The notes under the pieces are model-generated. The model had not been told where the DNA came from, ran no database searches, and saw only the letters and a program-made list of their open reading frames with translations. The position numbers and the translations under genes are program-made. A stretch of 64,000 nucleotides of DNA, taken from the NCBI GenBank assembly GCA_023935145.1, contig CM043705.1, positions 20,568,001-20,632,000 of the forward strand, written 5' to 3'. Below are positions 35,137 to 45,613 of this stretch, one piece after another (positions within the stretch are counted from its first letter, which is position 1; each line of letters begins with the position of its first letter). This DNA is from Bretschneidera sinensis (lineage: Eukaryota; Streptophyta; Magnoliopsida; Brassicales; Akaniaceae).

Positions 35137-35596
35137 AGTTTCTTAGAATATAATGAATATCAATAAACAAAAGCTTGAGTGCGTTTGCGTCTTCAACTAT
35201 ACCTTTTGATCTACATGTTGAGGGCCATGGTTTTGAATTCTCGAATTTTCGAAGTGATTTCCAATATTTTCCTGCTTCATTACTGATCAGGCAAGAATTA
35301 GTTTAAGAAAAAAAAAACTATTGTTGTCTTTTTCAAGCTACTATCTTTACTTACAAAGAATATATTAGTTAAGCATAGAGCCATGGACATGATAAGATTA
35401 AAACTTACGTCTACATTTAAGGTCAATGAAATCAAATCCATAGAAAAGAAAATCGAAATTTCTATATAAAAACTCAACCTAAGAACTTGTCAATCCAAAC
35501 CAACATGATATACATGAGATCATAAACAGTGCCCATGATTCAAAATTTAAAGCCATAGTTCCCATAAAAAAAAAATTAGATATAGAGAATTGCTTT

Positions 35597-36802
35597 TGTT
35601 AAAAGATATTTCCTATTCTTACTGCAATATTAGCTTCCTAGTTTCATATGTATTAGTTTCTTAATTAGTTTAGTTTCCTGTTTTATTATAAACCCTATAT
35701 TTCCTATTTCTATTAGGTTTTATATTCTTAGCCTATATATAGGCTTGTATTCGTCTTTCACAATAACTTCAATAATATACATCAATAATACAAGAGTTTC
35801 TTCTCCAATCACTCTTTATTTTTCTAACATGGTATCAGAGCTATTGATCTTATTTTGAGAGTCATATTTTGAGCTTCCGCAATTTTGGCGGGCGGCTTAA
35901 TGCCGCTCGCCCGAATATAACCTCATACTGCTCGCTTTAAGCCGCCCACCCGGACATAACCTCATGCCGCTCGCCTGAACATAACCTCTTTTTTCTTCTT
36001 GTTATATACTATTATAATCTTTACCAAAAAATCACCCATGATTCTCTCAGCATCATCAGCAGCAACATCACCATCAGCATCAACAGCATTAGCATCAGTA
36101 TAACCAGCATCAACGACAACTCAAACACGAGCTGCATCTATTCCACCATCACCATCTTGTGGAACCGCCGAATTCCAAGTCACATTTCAACAAGCATAAC
36201 CAGCAGCATCATCAGCATCAGCAACAGCAGCAAGTTATCACCCTGTGATTCCGCTCCGGGTCCTGCCAAGTCATCACCCATGATTCTCTCAGCATCATCA
36301 GCAGCAGCATCACCATGAGCATCAACAGCATCAGCATCAGCATCACCAGCATCAACAGCAGCAGCATCATCAGCAGCAGCATCATCAGCATCAGCAGCAT
36401 CAGCAACAGCAACAAGTTATCACCCGAGATTCCGCTTCGAGTCCTGCCAAGTCATCACCCGTGATTCCGCTCCGGGCCCCTGCCTGTCACTCGTCTTTTC
36501 TATGCTTCGTTGATTCAGTTTACAAACTCAAGTTGGCATCCATTTTACCACCTTAAGTTTAAGGGAGACTGTTAAAAGATATTTCCTATTCTTACTGCAA
36601 TATTAGCTTCCTAGTTTCATATGTATTAGTTTCCTAATTAGTTTAGTTTCATGTTTTATTATAAACCCTATGTTTCCTATTTCTATTAGGTTTTATATTC
36701 TTAGCCTATATATAGGCTTGTATTCGTCTTTCACAATAACTTCAATAATATACATCAATAATACAAGAGTTTCTTCTCCAATCACTCTTTATTTTTCTAA
36801 CA
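35597..36802 (+). mobile_element. Short non-autonomous LTR retrotransposon (SMART/TRIM-like)
   Basis: Two 233-bp LTRs (35597-35829 and 36570-36802) differ at only about three positions. Target duplication GCTTT lies at 35592-35596 and 36803-36807, a TGGTATCAGAGC primer-binding site at 35830, and a purine-rich TTAAGTTTAAGGGAGAC tract before the 3' LTR. The 740-bp interior has no gag or pol. It contains CAG/CAT/CAA triplet-rich repeats and a short tail resembling the last codons of copia pol. The empty site is seen at 30187 and 45591. It must rely on proteins from another copia element. The near-identical LTRs indicate a recent insertion. Confidence 0.93.
35830..36569 (+). repeat. Triplet-rich interior of the short LTR element
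   Basis: CCCATGATTCTCTCAGCATC occurs twice (about 36036 and 36279). The long CAGCATCAGCAGCAG-type stretches between 36050 and 36415 could encode runs of Gln and His on the plus strand or Leu and Met on the minus strand. Triplet repetition alone explains these frames, so no CDS is called. Confidence 0.8.
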
Positions 36803-36825
36803 GCTTTTTCAGGCAAGCACAAGCA

Positions 36826-36931
36826 ATGTCCACCACACCACCTCTAACTTTATACCTACAAAATGGAGAGCAGCCAACCCAAGGGCAATGGACCACTGGT
36901 CTATATGATTGTTGCGATGACCCCTCAAATT
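36826..36931 (+). pseudogene. Orphan PCR first exon, copy 2
   Basis: 106-nt exon equal in length to the intact gene's exon 1, with the GTAATTG donor kept and the same G-L-Y-D-C-C-D-D-P-S-N end. The upstream splice-acceptor-like TTTTTTCAG is preserved just after the short LTR element. Exons 2-4 are absent, and intron 1 sequence joins DNA matching the region downstream of the intact gene (47310-47740). Confidence 0.85.
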
Positions 36932-36959
36932 GTAATTGCTGCTATAGAAATTAATTAAC

Positions 36960-37341
36960 TGAGTTTATTTGTAAATTATATAGCATTAATGTAAATCTAT
37001 ATTTTTCTATGAGTATTATCGAAAACAACCATAACTGCCAAGTCGGAAATGGCTAGATCTATCAAACCATCAAACTGCAACAGCTTAATTCCGCCACAAT
37101 TAGCATCACGTGCACCTTGCATAGTCAGCCGTGTGTGAAGTTGATTTTCGATCACTCATTTTATGGGCAAAGAACAAAGAAAATTTTAAAATACTCAAAA
37201 AAAAATTTACTTTGATAATATGTCATGAAATAGTAAAGAGGCATTATGGTCAAAAAATGTTAAGTCACAATGCTAACTTGTGCCCTAAATAGACAAGTTA
37301 TTATTTTCTTTAAATTATATATTTATATTTATAGTTTACTA

Positions 37342-37420
<79 letters not shown>

Positions 37421-37561
37421 GATCATGGTTCTCTCAATTTTGTACAGGAAACGTAGGGACACTTTACATACATCTCAACCATCCTATTCAATCTAATGGT
37501 CATTATTATTCCAAATCAATAAGATCACTTATATTAAATGAAGCTACCTATTATATTACAT
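36960..37561 (+). repeat. PCR downstream-region copy with expanded microsatellite
   Basis: 36960-37290 matches 47310-47740 (GAGTTTATTTGTAAATTATA, then GATCGAAAACAACC-type and TCACTCATTTTATGG blocks). 37342-37418 is a compound (TG)8(TA)n microsatellite. The equivalent place in unit I (30478-30500) has only a few TA units. The sequence then continues as in unit I (30500-30640). Confidence 0.8.
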
Positions 37562-37980
37562 TTTTTTATGCATTAAGCATTAAATTTTTGGAGGAAAAAG
37601 CAAAATGGTCTATTTTGACCTAAACACCGTCGGAATAGATTGACGAGCTATACCTACGAATTTTACCCGTACATTAAATCGACCTATTGTTACTGTTATA
37701 AAACCGTCTATATAACACCTATACCGACGGTTTTAAAAACCATAAGTAAAAGGTATTTATACCAATTTTTTTTAAAACCGTAAGTAAAGATACTTATGCA
37801 GACGGTTTTGAAAACCATAAGTAAACGTACCTAGACTGACATTTTTGAAAATCATAAGTAAAGCTCTCTTGGCTATACCGATGGTTAGAAAACTAACGCT
37901 TTTTAAAACCGTCAGTATAGCCCAAAATGGTCTATACCGATGGATTTTGACCGTCGGTATATGTCAATTTTTTTGTAATG
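37562..37980 (-). mobile_element. Truncated CACTA end, third copy
   Basis: Matches 26130-26535 and 30640-31014. Contains an extra pair of ACCGACGGTTTTAAAAACC-type units. The terminus reads TTTTTTTGTAATG, a G-to-A change in the otherwise invariant GTAGTG end, which would be expected to disable it. Confidence 0.8.
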
Positions 37981-38201
37981 ACACTTAGCCTAAAATTACA
38001 CAGAAATGCAACAAGAGGGTCTATTTGCTGCTTTCCTATGACCAAACACCATTAGCTTTTAAATTGGCAGAGCAACAAGGAAACTACAACCTAAAAATAA
38101 ATACAACTATTTTTATTTACCATGGACTCCGTTTTTGCTTTCAAATGTCACTATACTAAGTATATTTAATTTCATTGTTTTGTTTCCATTTTTCTCAGTA
38201 T

Positions 38202-40065
38202 TTCTGTTACGACACCGTCATAACACTTTATTAGAGTTGTTACAGGGGGTTAGGATGTTTTCTAAGATAAACCTGAGATCAGGTTATCATCAGTTGAGGA
38301 TAAAGGAGGGGGATGTGCTTAAGACTGCTTTTAGGACACGTTATGACCATCATGAGTTCCTTGTGATGTCATTTAGGTTGATTAATGCTCCTATAGCATT
38401 TATGGATCTAATGAATCGGGTATTTGAATCATTCTTGGATAGATTTGCGATTGTATTTATTGATGATATTCTGGTATATTCCAAGGATGAAGATGAGCAT
38501 ATGCAACATTTAGAGATAGTATTGAAAATTTTGAGGAGAGAGAAATTGTATGCAAAGTTCTCTAAGTGTCAGTTTTGGTTGAGTGAAATATCTTTCTTGG
38601 GGCATGTTGTGTCAAGAGATAGTATAGCAGTTAACCCACCGTAAGTAGAGGCAATGTTGAATTGGGAAAGACCCACTAGTATAACTAAAATTAAAAACTT
38701 TTTTGGGTTGGTTGATTATTATAGAAGGTTTATCCAGAATTTTTCTATGATGGCTGGACCATTAACTGGATTAACCAGGAAGGAAGTGAAGTTTAGGTGG
38801 TTAGAATAATGTGAGAGGAGTTTCCAACTGTTGAAAGAGAAATTGACTACTACTCCGGTATTAGTACTTCCTTATGGTGATGAAGGATTTGTGGTTTATA
38901 GTGATGCGTCACATCAGGGGTTTGGATGTGTGTTGATGCAACATGGGAGAGTTATAGCTTATGCTTCTAGGCAATTGAAGAACTATGGGAGGAATTACCC
39001 AACTAATGATTTAGAATCGGCTGCCATAGTTTTTTGCTTTGAAGATTAGGAGACATCATTTATATGGAGCCACTTGTGAAATTTTTACTGATCATAAAAG
39101 TTTAACGCATTTGCCTACCTAGAAAGAGTTGAATTTGAGGTAGAAAAGGTTGATGGAGTTTATTAGTGATTATGACTGTACAATTTTGGCATCATAGCAT
39201 TAGGTTTTATGATTCTGTAGACTGCATAAAAATTTAAAAAGTGAAAGATTTAAATAAACTATATTTTAATGCGAGTCTGAGGATGACACGTGGATGTGCT
39301 AGAGCTAGAGGTAAAGTTCTGAATCAGAGGGGACGTGGTAGACCCCCAATATTTAGAAGAGCTGAAGCAGAAAGGGAGGTTGAGTCTGTGGTTCATGCAA
39401 GGGAACAGGTGGCTAGTGCAGCTGGTACTAGTAGAGGATAAAGAGAATCTGATATTAGGATGGATGAGTTGAGAGAATTACTTGATGGTGCTATAGAGAG
39501 AATGACTGCAACGGAAGAAAGAGCTTATCATTTACTGAGGAAATTAGAAGGACTGGGTAAAATAGAACCTGATGTGGTGAGACAAGAGCTTTATGAGTGA
39601 GAGGGTGTGTTTGCACATGAGATGTAAAGGGATTATTTTTTTAGATTTCTTAAGTTTAAACCCCAGTCTTTTAGAGGTTTTGTAAATCATGTGGAAGCTA
39701 AGCAATGGATTAAACATGTTGAGAAATATTTTGAAGTCTCATCAGTGACAGATAGATAGAAGGTTGCTTTTGCTTCATTTATGCCAGAATGTGAGGCTTC
39801 TCAATGGTGGGAGGATATTATGCCTAGATTGAGTACACAAGTAACTTGTCCAGATACATTTCAAGCACAGCAGGAGATAGATTTTATTCATTTAAGGCAT
39901 AATACTTTTTTTGTGGTTGAGTATGATAGTAGATTTATAGCCATATCGCTGTTTTTACTCAAGTTAACGAATACAGAGGAGAGGAAATGTAAGATATTTT
40001 TATACGGGTTACACTATGAAATTCATACTAAACTCTCTTATATGGGTCCAGAGCATAGGAAAAAT
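38202..40065 (+). pseudogene. Permuted chromovirus cassette G3
   Basis: The best-preserved RT: an open frame from about 38207 to 38644 ([16 protein letters not shown], then [10 protein letters not shown] with the catalytic D-D intact). RNase H (38831-39190) ends at C-T-I-L followed by TTGGCATCATAGCATTAGG, a mutated primer-binding site. Gag starts M-T-R-G-C-A-R-A-R-G (39282) and is interrupted at 39438, 39600 and 39761. A 60-70 bp deletion removes part of gag near 39850. It joins PCR upstream DNA at about 40060. Confidence 0.85.
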
Positions 40066-40936
40066 TAATAATGAATGCTAACAAAAGAAAGATCATATAA
40101 ATACAAAATGCTAGAGGAGAGTGAACGACCTTACCAGAGGCGGACGACGACAGCAGCGAGCGGTAGCAAGCACGAACGACAAGAGAGGTGAATGACATAG
40201 TGTGAAGAGAGAGAGAGAGAGAGAATTTGCTGGTTCGGCTGGATGCGCAGGTCGCACGGCGCAAAGAGGAGGAGAAATGGAGAATGATATAGTCGTGAAT
40301 TTAGGTCAACTTATCATCGAGGGAATACCTCGGTGATAATTTTAGCTCCCTTGGTGATAGTAGATAATGTAATTAATAATTAATTTTATATTTATTTATC
40401 AACACCTATGATTTAAATCTCTCAGTAATATTATCTTTATTAAAAAAAATATATTGTTTTTTATATGTAATCTATCCAGATGAAAAACTAATCTAATTTG
40501 ATGTAATTTATCGAGTCTAATAATCCATTATTTTTTTAAATGGCTGCAATGTTTATTTAGGTATAGTTTCCTAGAATCTATTGAATTGAACAAAAGCTTG
40601 AGTGCGTTTACGTCTTCAACTATACCTTTTGATCTACATGTTGAGGGTCATGGTTTTGAATTCTCGAATTTTCGAAGTAATTTCCAATATTCTCCTACTT
40701 CATTACTCATAGAATGAAATCGATCTTATATTAATCCACTGATCAGGAAAGAACTAGTTCTAAAAAAAACTATTGTTGTCTTTTTCAGGCAAAAGAATAC
40801 TATCTTTACTTACAAAGAAAATATTAGTTAAGAATAGAGCCATGGACATGATAAGATTAAAACTTACGTGTACATTTAAGGTCAATGAAATCAAATCAAT
40901 AGAAAAGAAAATTGAAATTTCCATGAAAAGCTCAAC
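40055..40936 (+). promoter_or_regulatory. Distal upstream region of the intact PCR gene
   Basis: Homologous to 26775-27612 and 29155-30060. It lies 5' of the copia element and continues at 45474-45613. Contains no ORF of its own. Promoter elements cannot be assigned with confidence. The insertion separates it from the start codon by 4.5 kb. Confidence 0.5.
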
Positions 40937-41157
40937 CTATGTGTTAATGTATTATATGGGCTTAGTCCCACATTGGTTGTGTATAGCTTTGCTTCTCCTA
41001 TTAGCTTGTATAAATAAGATAATCCCACATTGGTTGTGTATAGCTTTACTTCTCCTATTAGCTTATATAAATAGGATAGCTCCCTTTGTAAGTAAATCAC
41101 ACCATTCAATACAATTCTTCTCTTTGTATTGTCTCACTTCCTCTCTTAAATTCAACA

Positions 41158-41670
41158 TGGTATCAGAGCCTTAATGGTTCTCGGTATTTTAAGAGTTGAG
41201 TATGCTCTGTGATTGCCACTATTAGTGGATCCTTCACATCAGAAAAACTTCTAGTATATCCTTTTCATACCTGTCGGGTCATCATTATAGTCGGAGTCTC
41301 ATTCTCCATCGACATCATCTCCGCTGTCGCTTCTGTTTCAGAAACGCTGCTGCCACGTCAGCCCTAAAAGCCACATCAGCGCCACCTCACTGCCACCTCA
41401 GTGCCACGTCACCCATTGACATCATCTCCGCTGCCACATCAGTGCCACGTCACCCGTTGACATCATCTCCGCTGCCGCTCCTGTTTCAGACACGCTGCTG
41501 CCACAGTAGCACCACATCAACAACACGTCAGCACCACGTTACTCGTTGACCGTCACATCATCAGTTGACTGCCACGTCATCAGTTGACCGCCACATCACC
41601 GGTTGACTGCCATATCATCAGTTGACCGTCACATCACTGGTTTCTTGGAGGTTCACCTTCCTCTTTGCTC
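41158..41670 (+). other. Copia leader with repeated CCACGTCA blocks
   Basis: Untranslated leader between primer-binding site and gag. From about 41350 to 41640 it is built of imperfect repeats such as GCCACATCAGTGCCACGTCA and TGACATCATCTCCGCTGCC. The related leader at 15860-16000 has fewer repeats. A role in packaging or translation is not shown. Confidence 0.6.
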
Positions 41671-41672
41671 CT

Positions 41673-44600
41673 ATGGCTGAATCGGACTTACCCCACCGAC
41701 AGAGCACACACCAGAAGCCCTTATATTGCAAGTATTGTCATTCACAAGGGCATGAATTGCTCAAATGTCCTTCTCGCCTATGTAAAGTCTGCAGAGAACC
41801 GGGTCACTATCTTGCAGACTGCCCTAAACTTCCATCTGGAAATCAGTCAAATGGGAACCAATATCACTCTCGAGGCTCATACAATCGGCCATATTCCAAG
41901 CCAAAGAATACTGCTGCCGTAACCACTGATGCTACACCAACTTCATCCAATTCTCCACCTGCTTGGAGTGGTTTCTGCACCGTTCTTACCGAGGCTCTAA
42001 ATAAAATCGGTAACAATATAGCCATGTCAACTACACCAGGTACAACCCGATGGTATTTCGATTCTGCTTGTTGCAATCACATGACTTCTGATGCCTCTAT
42101 TTTTTCCTCTAAAACCCGTGATGAGCATGCGCATACTATTCACACTGCCAATGGATCAAATATGCTGGTCAGCCATACTGGACATGTTGATAGTTCTCAT
42201 TTGTCTCTCCCTGACACATATTTAGTTCCTAATCTTACGCTTAACCTTATATCTGTTGGATAACTATGTGATCTTGGACTTGATGTGCATTTTTCTTCTA
42301 CTGGTTGTCGTGTGCAGGACTCTCAGACAGGAAAACTCCTTGGAACCGGCCGTAAAGTTGGACGCCTCTTTGAGCTCACTCATCTCCAAGTCCCATCCTC
42401 ACCATCACCAAATCAATCAGCCGCATCCATCCCAGCACTCTCACCTGTGGAATTGTGGCACTCTCGGTTATGTCATACTTCATCTAGCCCTCTACGTTCT
42501 CTTATTTCTAGTGGTCAGTTAGGTTCACTTCAGCATGAGTCTTTTCATTGTATTCATTGTCAACTTGCAAAACAATCAGCTTTACCTTTTAATGAGAGTC
42601 AGTCCATTTCCCTTGCACCTTTTGATTTAGTACATTCTGACGTTTGGGGGCCTTCTCCTCATGCATCAATGGGTGGTGCTCGTTATTTTGTTATATTTGT
42701 GGATGACTATTCTCGTTATACTTGGTTGTTTCTTATGAAAAGCAGATCTGAACTCTTTCAAATATATTCTGATTTTTCTTCTATGGTTCAAACTCAATTC
42801 TCTCGGAATATCAAAATTTTTCGTTCAGATAATGCAATGGAATATAAAGACCGTGCTTTTCTAAACCTACTTCACAAAAATGGCACGCTCCCCCACCGCT
42901 CGTGCCCTGGAACCTCCCAACAAAATGGACGAGCTGAACGCAAACATCGACATATTCTTGACACCGTTCGTGCTCTACTCATTTCGTCATCATGTCCTGA
43001 ACGTTTCTGGGGTGATGCTGCATTCACCGCAGTATACACAATCAATCGTGTCCCTTCCACTACAATCCAAAATCAATCTCCATTCGAGCGCCTTTTCAGT
43101 AAACCTCCTGATTACTCTAACCTCAGAGTCTTTGGTTGCGCTTGTTTTGTTCTTCTCAAACCACATGAACACAACAAATTACAACCAAGGGCTCATCTGT
43201 GTTGTTTCATTGGATATGGTATTGAACATAAGGGGTATCGATGCTGGGATCCTATTTCTAAAACTCTTCGTATCTCTCGTCATGTCATTTTTTGGGAACA
43301 TCAAATGTTCTCTTCCTTACGGTCATTTGACATATCAACCATCACTAACTCCAGATTCTTTACTGATCCATCTATTAAGTTATTTCCTGATAATCCAGTT
43401 TCAGGTACTGTTGAGTCCACCTCCGAATCACCAGCTGATATCACCCCTTCCGTTCCAGAACCACCAGTTGATCCTACCTCTCCAGACCCAGACCCAGACC
43501 CAGTTCCAGCTCCAGAACCATCAGCTGACCTCACCTCTCTGACTCAATCGGTCGGGCCCGAGGATATTCCTATGTCTGATGAGTCTGCACCGACTCCCTC
43601 TGAGAGCCATCCTCCAGATCACCCCCGCAAATCTACCAGGGTAACTCACCCCCCTTCTCATCTTGCTGATTACCATTGTGATTATCATTGTTTTTCCACT
43701 ATACTTCATCTGCATGAGCCTCAATCCTATAAGGAGGCTAGTACTAATCCTCTTTGGCAGAAAGCAATGGATGAAGAACTTCAGGCCCTAACTAAAACTC
43801 ATACATGGGATATTGTTGATCTACCCGCTGGAAAAACTCCTATTGGGTGCAAATGGGTGTTTAAGATCAAGACACTTTCTGATGGCTCTATTGAACGATA
43901 TAAAGCCCGACTTGTTGCCAAGGGATTTGCTCAGGAATATGGCATTGACTATGAAGAGACATTTGCTCCAGTGGCGAGGCTCACATCTGTCCGTACACTC
44001 ATTGCTGTCGCCGCCATTCGAAGATGGACTCTATTTCAAATAGATGTCAAAAATGCATTTCTGAATGGGGAACTTCTTGAGGAAGTCTATATGCATACAC
44101 CTCCCGGCTTGGATGCCACTCGAAACAAAGTTTGTCGCCTTCGTCGTGCCTTATATGGTTTAAAACAAGCTCCACGTGCCTGGTTTGCCAAATTCAGCAC
44201 TACCATTCATCAGTTTGGGTTCACACCGAGTGCTCATGATTCGGCTCTGTTTATCCGCCATACTGCCAACGGTATTATCCTTCTTTTACTGTACGTGGAT
44301 GATATGGTTATTACTGGAGATGATCCACATGGTATTTCTGAACTCAAAAAGTTTCTCAGTGGCCAATTCGAGATGAAAGATCTTGGCGTGCTCACCTATT
44401 TTCTTGGCCTCGAAGTCTCATCTAATTCTGATGGATTTTTTCTCTTTCAGGCCAAATATGCCTCGGACCTCCTTTCCAAGGCTGGGATCACTGACTCAAC
44501 CACTGCCACTACTCCTCTCGAGCCGAATGTCAGACTTACCCCACTCGATGGTTCACCTCTTCAGGATGCCACTCTATATCGTCAACTGGTTGGAAGTCTT

Positions 44601-45245
44601 GTATATCTTACTGTCACTCGCCCTGACATTGCCTATGCCGTTCATCAGGTCAGTCGGTTCTTGTCCGCTCCTCGGACCACCCATTACTCGACTGTTCTTC
44701 GCATTCTTAGGTACGTCAAGGGTACTTTATTTCATGGGCTTCATTTCTCAGCACAGTCTGCCCCCGTTTTACAAGCCTATTCGGATGCCGATTGGGCCGG
44801 AGACCCCACCGACAGACGTTCAACCACTGGTTACTGTTTCTTTTTGGGCAATTCTCTCATTTCCTGGCGTAGTAAGAAACAAACTGTGGTTGCTCGCTCC
44901 AGTACCGAAGCTGAATATCGTGCCATGGCTGATGCAACTCAAGAACTTCTCTGGCTTCGATGGCTACTCGCTGACATGGGTATCTCTTCTCCTGCTGCCA
45001 CTATCCTACACTGTGACAACAGGAGTGCTATTCAGATCGCTCACAATGATGTCTTCCACGAGCGTACAAAACACATCGAGAATGATATCCACTTCATCCG
45101 TGATCATATTCTCCAGAATACGGTTCGTCTACAATCCGTCAGTTCAGCCGATCAGACAGCTGACATTTTCACTAAGGCTCATCCACCCGGACGCTTTCAC
45201 TCTCTGGTTTCCAAACTCAAGTTCACCTCCCACTTACCGCCTTGA
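41673..45245 (+). pseudogene. Copia gag-pol, gag N-terminus deleted, one nonsense codon
   Basis: M-A-E-S-D-L-P (41673) runs directly into the zinc-knuckle region. Compared with the copy at 16103-16830, most of gag is deleted. Two CCHC knuckles (CKYCHSQGHELLKC and CKVCREPGHYLADC) and protease W-Y-F-D-S-A (42050) follow. A TAA at 42261-42263 replaces the Gln codon seen at 17367. The 986-codon frame from 42285 then carries integrase (LWHSRLCH, C-I-H-C, H-S-D-V-W-G, F-V-D-D-Y-S-R-Y, G-R-A-E-R-K), RT (G-C-K-W-V-F-K, Y-V-D-D-M-V-I-T) and RNase H (Y-S-D-A-D-W, S-S-T-E-A-E-Y). Pol looks intact but Gag cannot be made, so this copy likely moved with helper Gag. Confidence 0.92.
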
Positions 45246-45258
45246 GTTTGAGGAGGGA

Positions 45259-45473
45259 TGTTAATGTATTATATGGGCTTAGTCCCACATTGGTTGTGTA
45301 TAGCTTTGCTTCTCCTATTAGCTTGTATAAATAAGATAATCCCACATTGGTTGTGTATAGCTTTACTTCTCCTATTAGCTTATATAAATAGGATACTCCC
45401 TTTGTAAGTAAATCACACCATTCAATACAATTCTTCTCTTTGTATTGTCTCACTTCCTCTCTTAAATTCAACA
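45259..45473 (+). promoter_or_regulatory. 3' LTR promoter facing the PCR gene
   Basis: Two TATAAATA boxes, at about 45326 and 45383, lie 230-290 bp upstream of the PCR ATG on the same strand. They are part of the LTR's 57-bp duplication. LTR promoters of this kind can start read-through transcripts into downstream genes. No expression evidence is available here. Confidence 0.55.
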
Positions 45474-45613
45474 CTATGAACTTGTCAACCCAAACCAACA
45501 TTATATACATGAGATCATAACCAGTGCCCATGATTGAAAATTTAAAGCCATAGTTCCCATTTAAAAAAAAAAATTCTGATATAGAGAATCGTTTTTTCAG
45601 GCAGGCACAAGCA

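Larger units (their letters stand above)
31015..37980 (+). repeat. Segmental tandem repeat, unit II
   Basis: Order: flank (31015-31238), cassette G2 (31239-33115), PCR upstream region A3 (33110-36825) interrupted by a solo LTR and a short LTR element, orphan exon 1 (36826-36931), PCR downstream DNA with an expanded microsatellite (36932-37561), CACTA end (37562-37980). Without the two later insertions the unit is about 4.2 kb, close to unit I. Confidence 0.85.
40942..45473 (+). mobile_element. Full-length Ty1/copia retrotransposon, very recent insertion
   Basis: LTRs 40942-41157 (216 bp) and 45259-45473 (215 bp) differ by one inserted base. Target duplication CTATG lies at 40937-40941 and 45474-45478. 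The primer-binding site TGGTATCAGAGCC starts at 41158, and the polypurine tract GAGTTTGAGGAGGGA precedes the 3' LTR. Each LTR has an internal 57-bp tandem duplication, giving two TATAAATA boxes (41009 and 41066). The element inserted, in sense orientation, 140 bp upstream of the PCR start codon. Another copy of the family is at 14915-17787. Confidence 0.97.

Noticed and set aside
36218..36415. Minus-strand ORF rich in Leu and Met
   Set aside because: Produced by CAG/CAT triplet repeats inside the short LTR element.
37270..37623. 117-codon ORF with a long Tyr-Ile run
   Set aside because: The run is translation of the TA microsatellite, and the frame spans a known repeat junction.
42872..45264. 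Other long ORFs overlapping copia pol in both orientations
   Set aside because: Shadow frames of the 986-codon pol frame; they carry no domains of their own.
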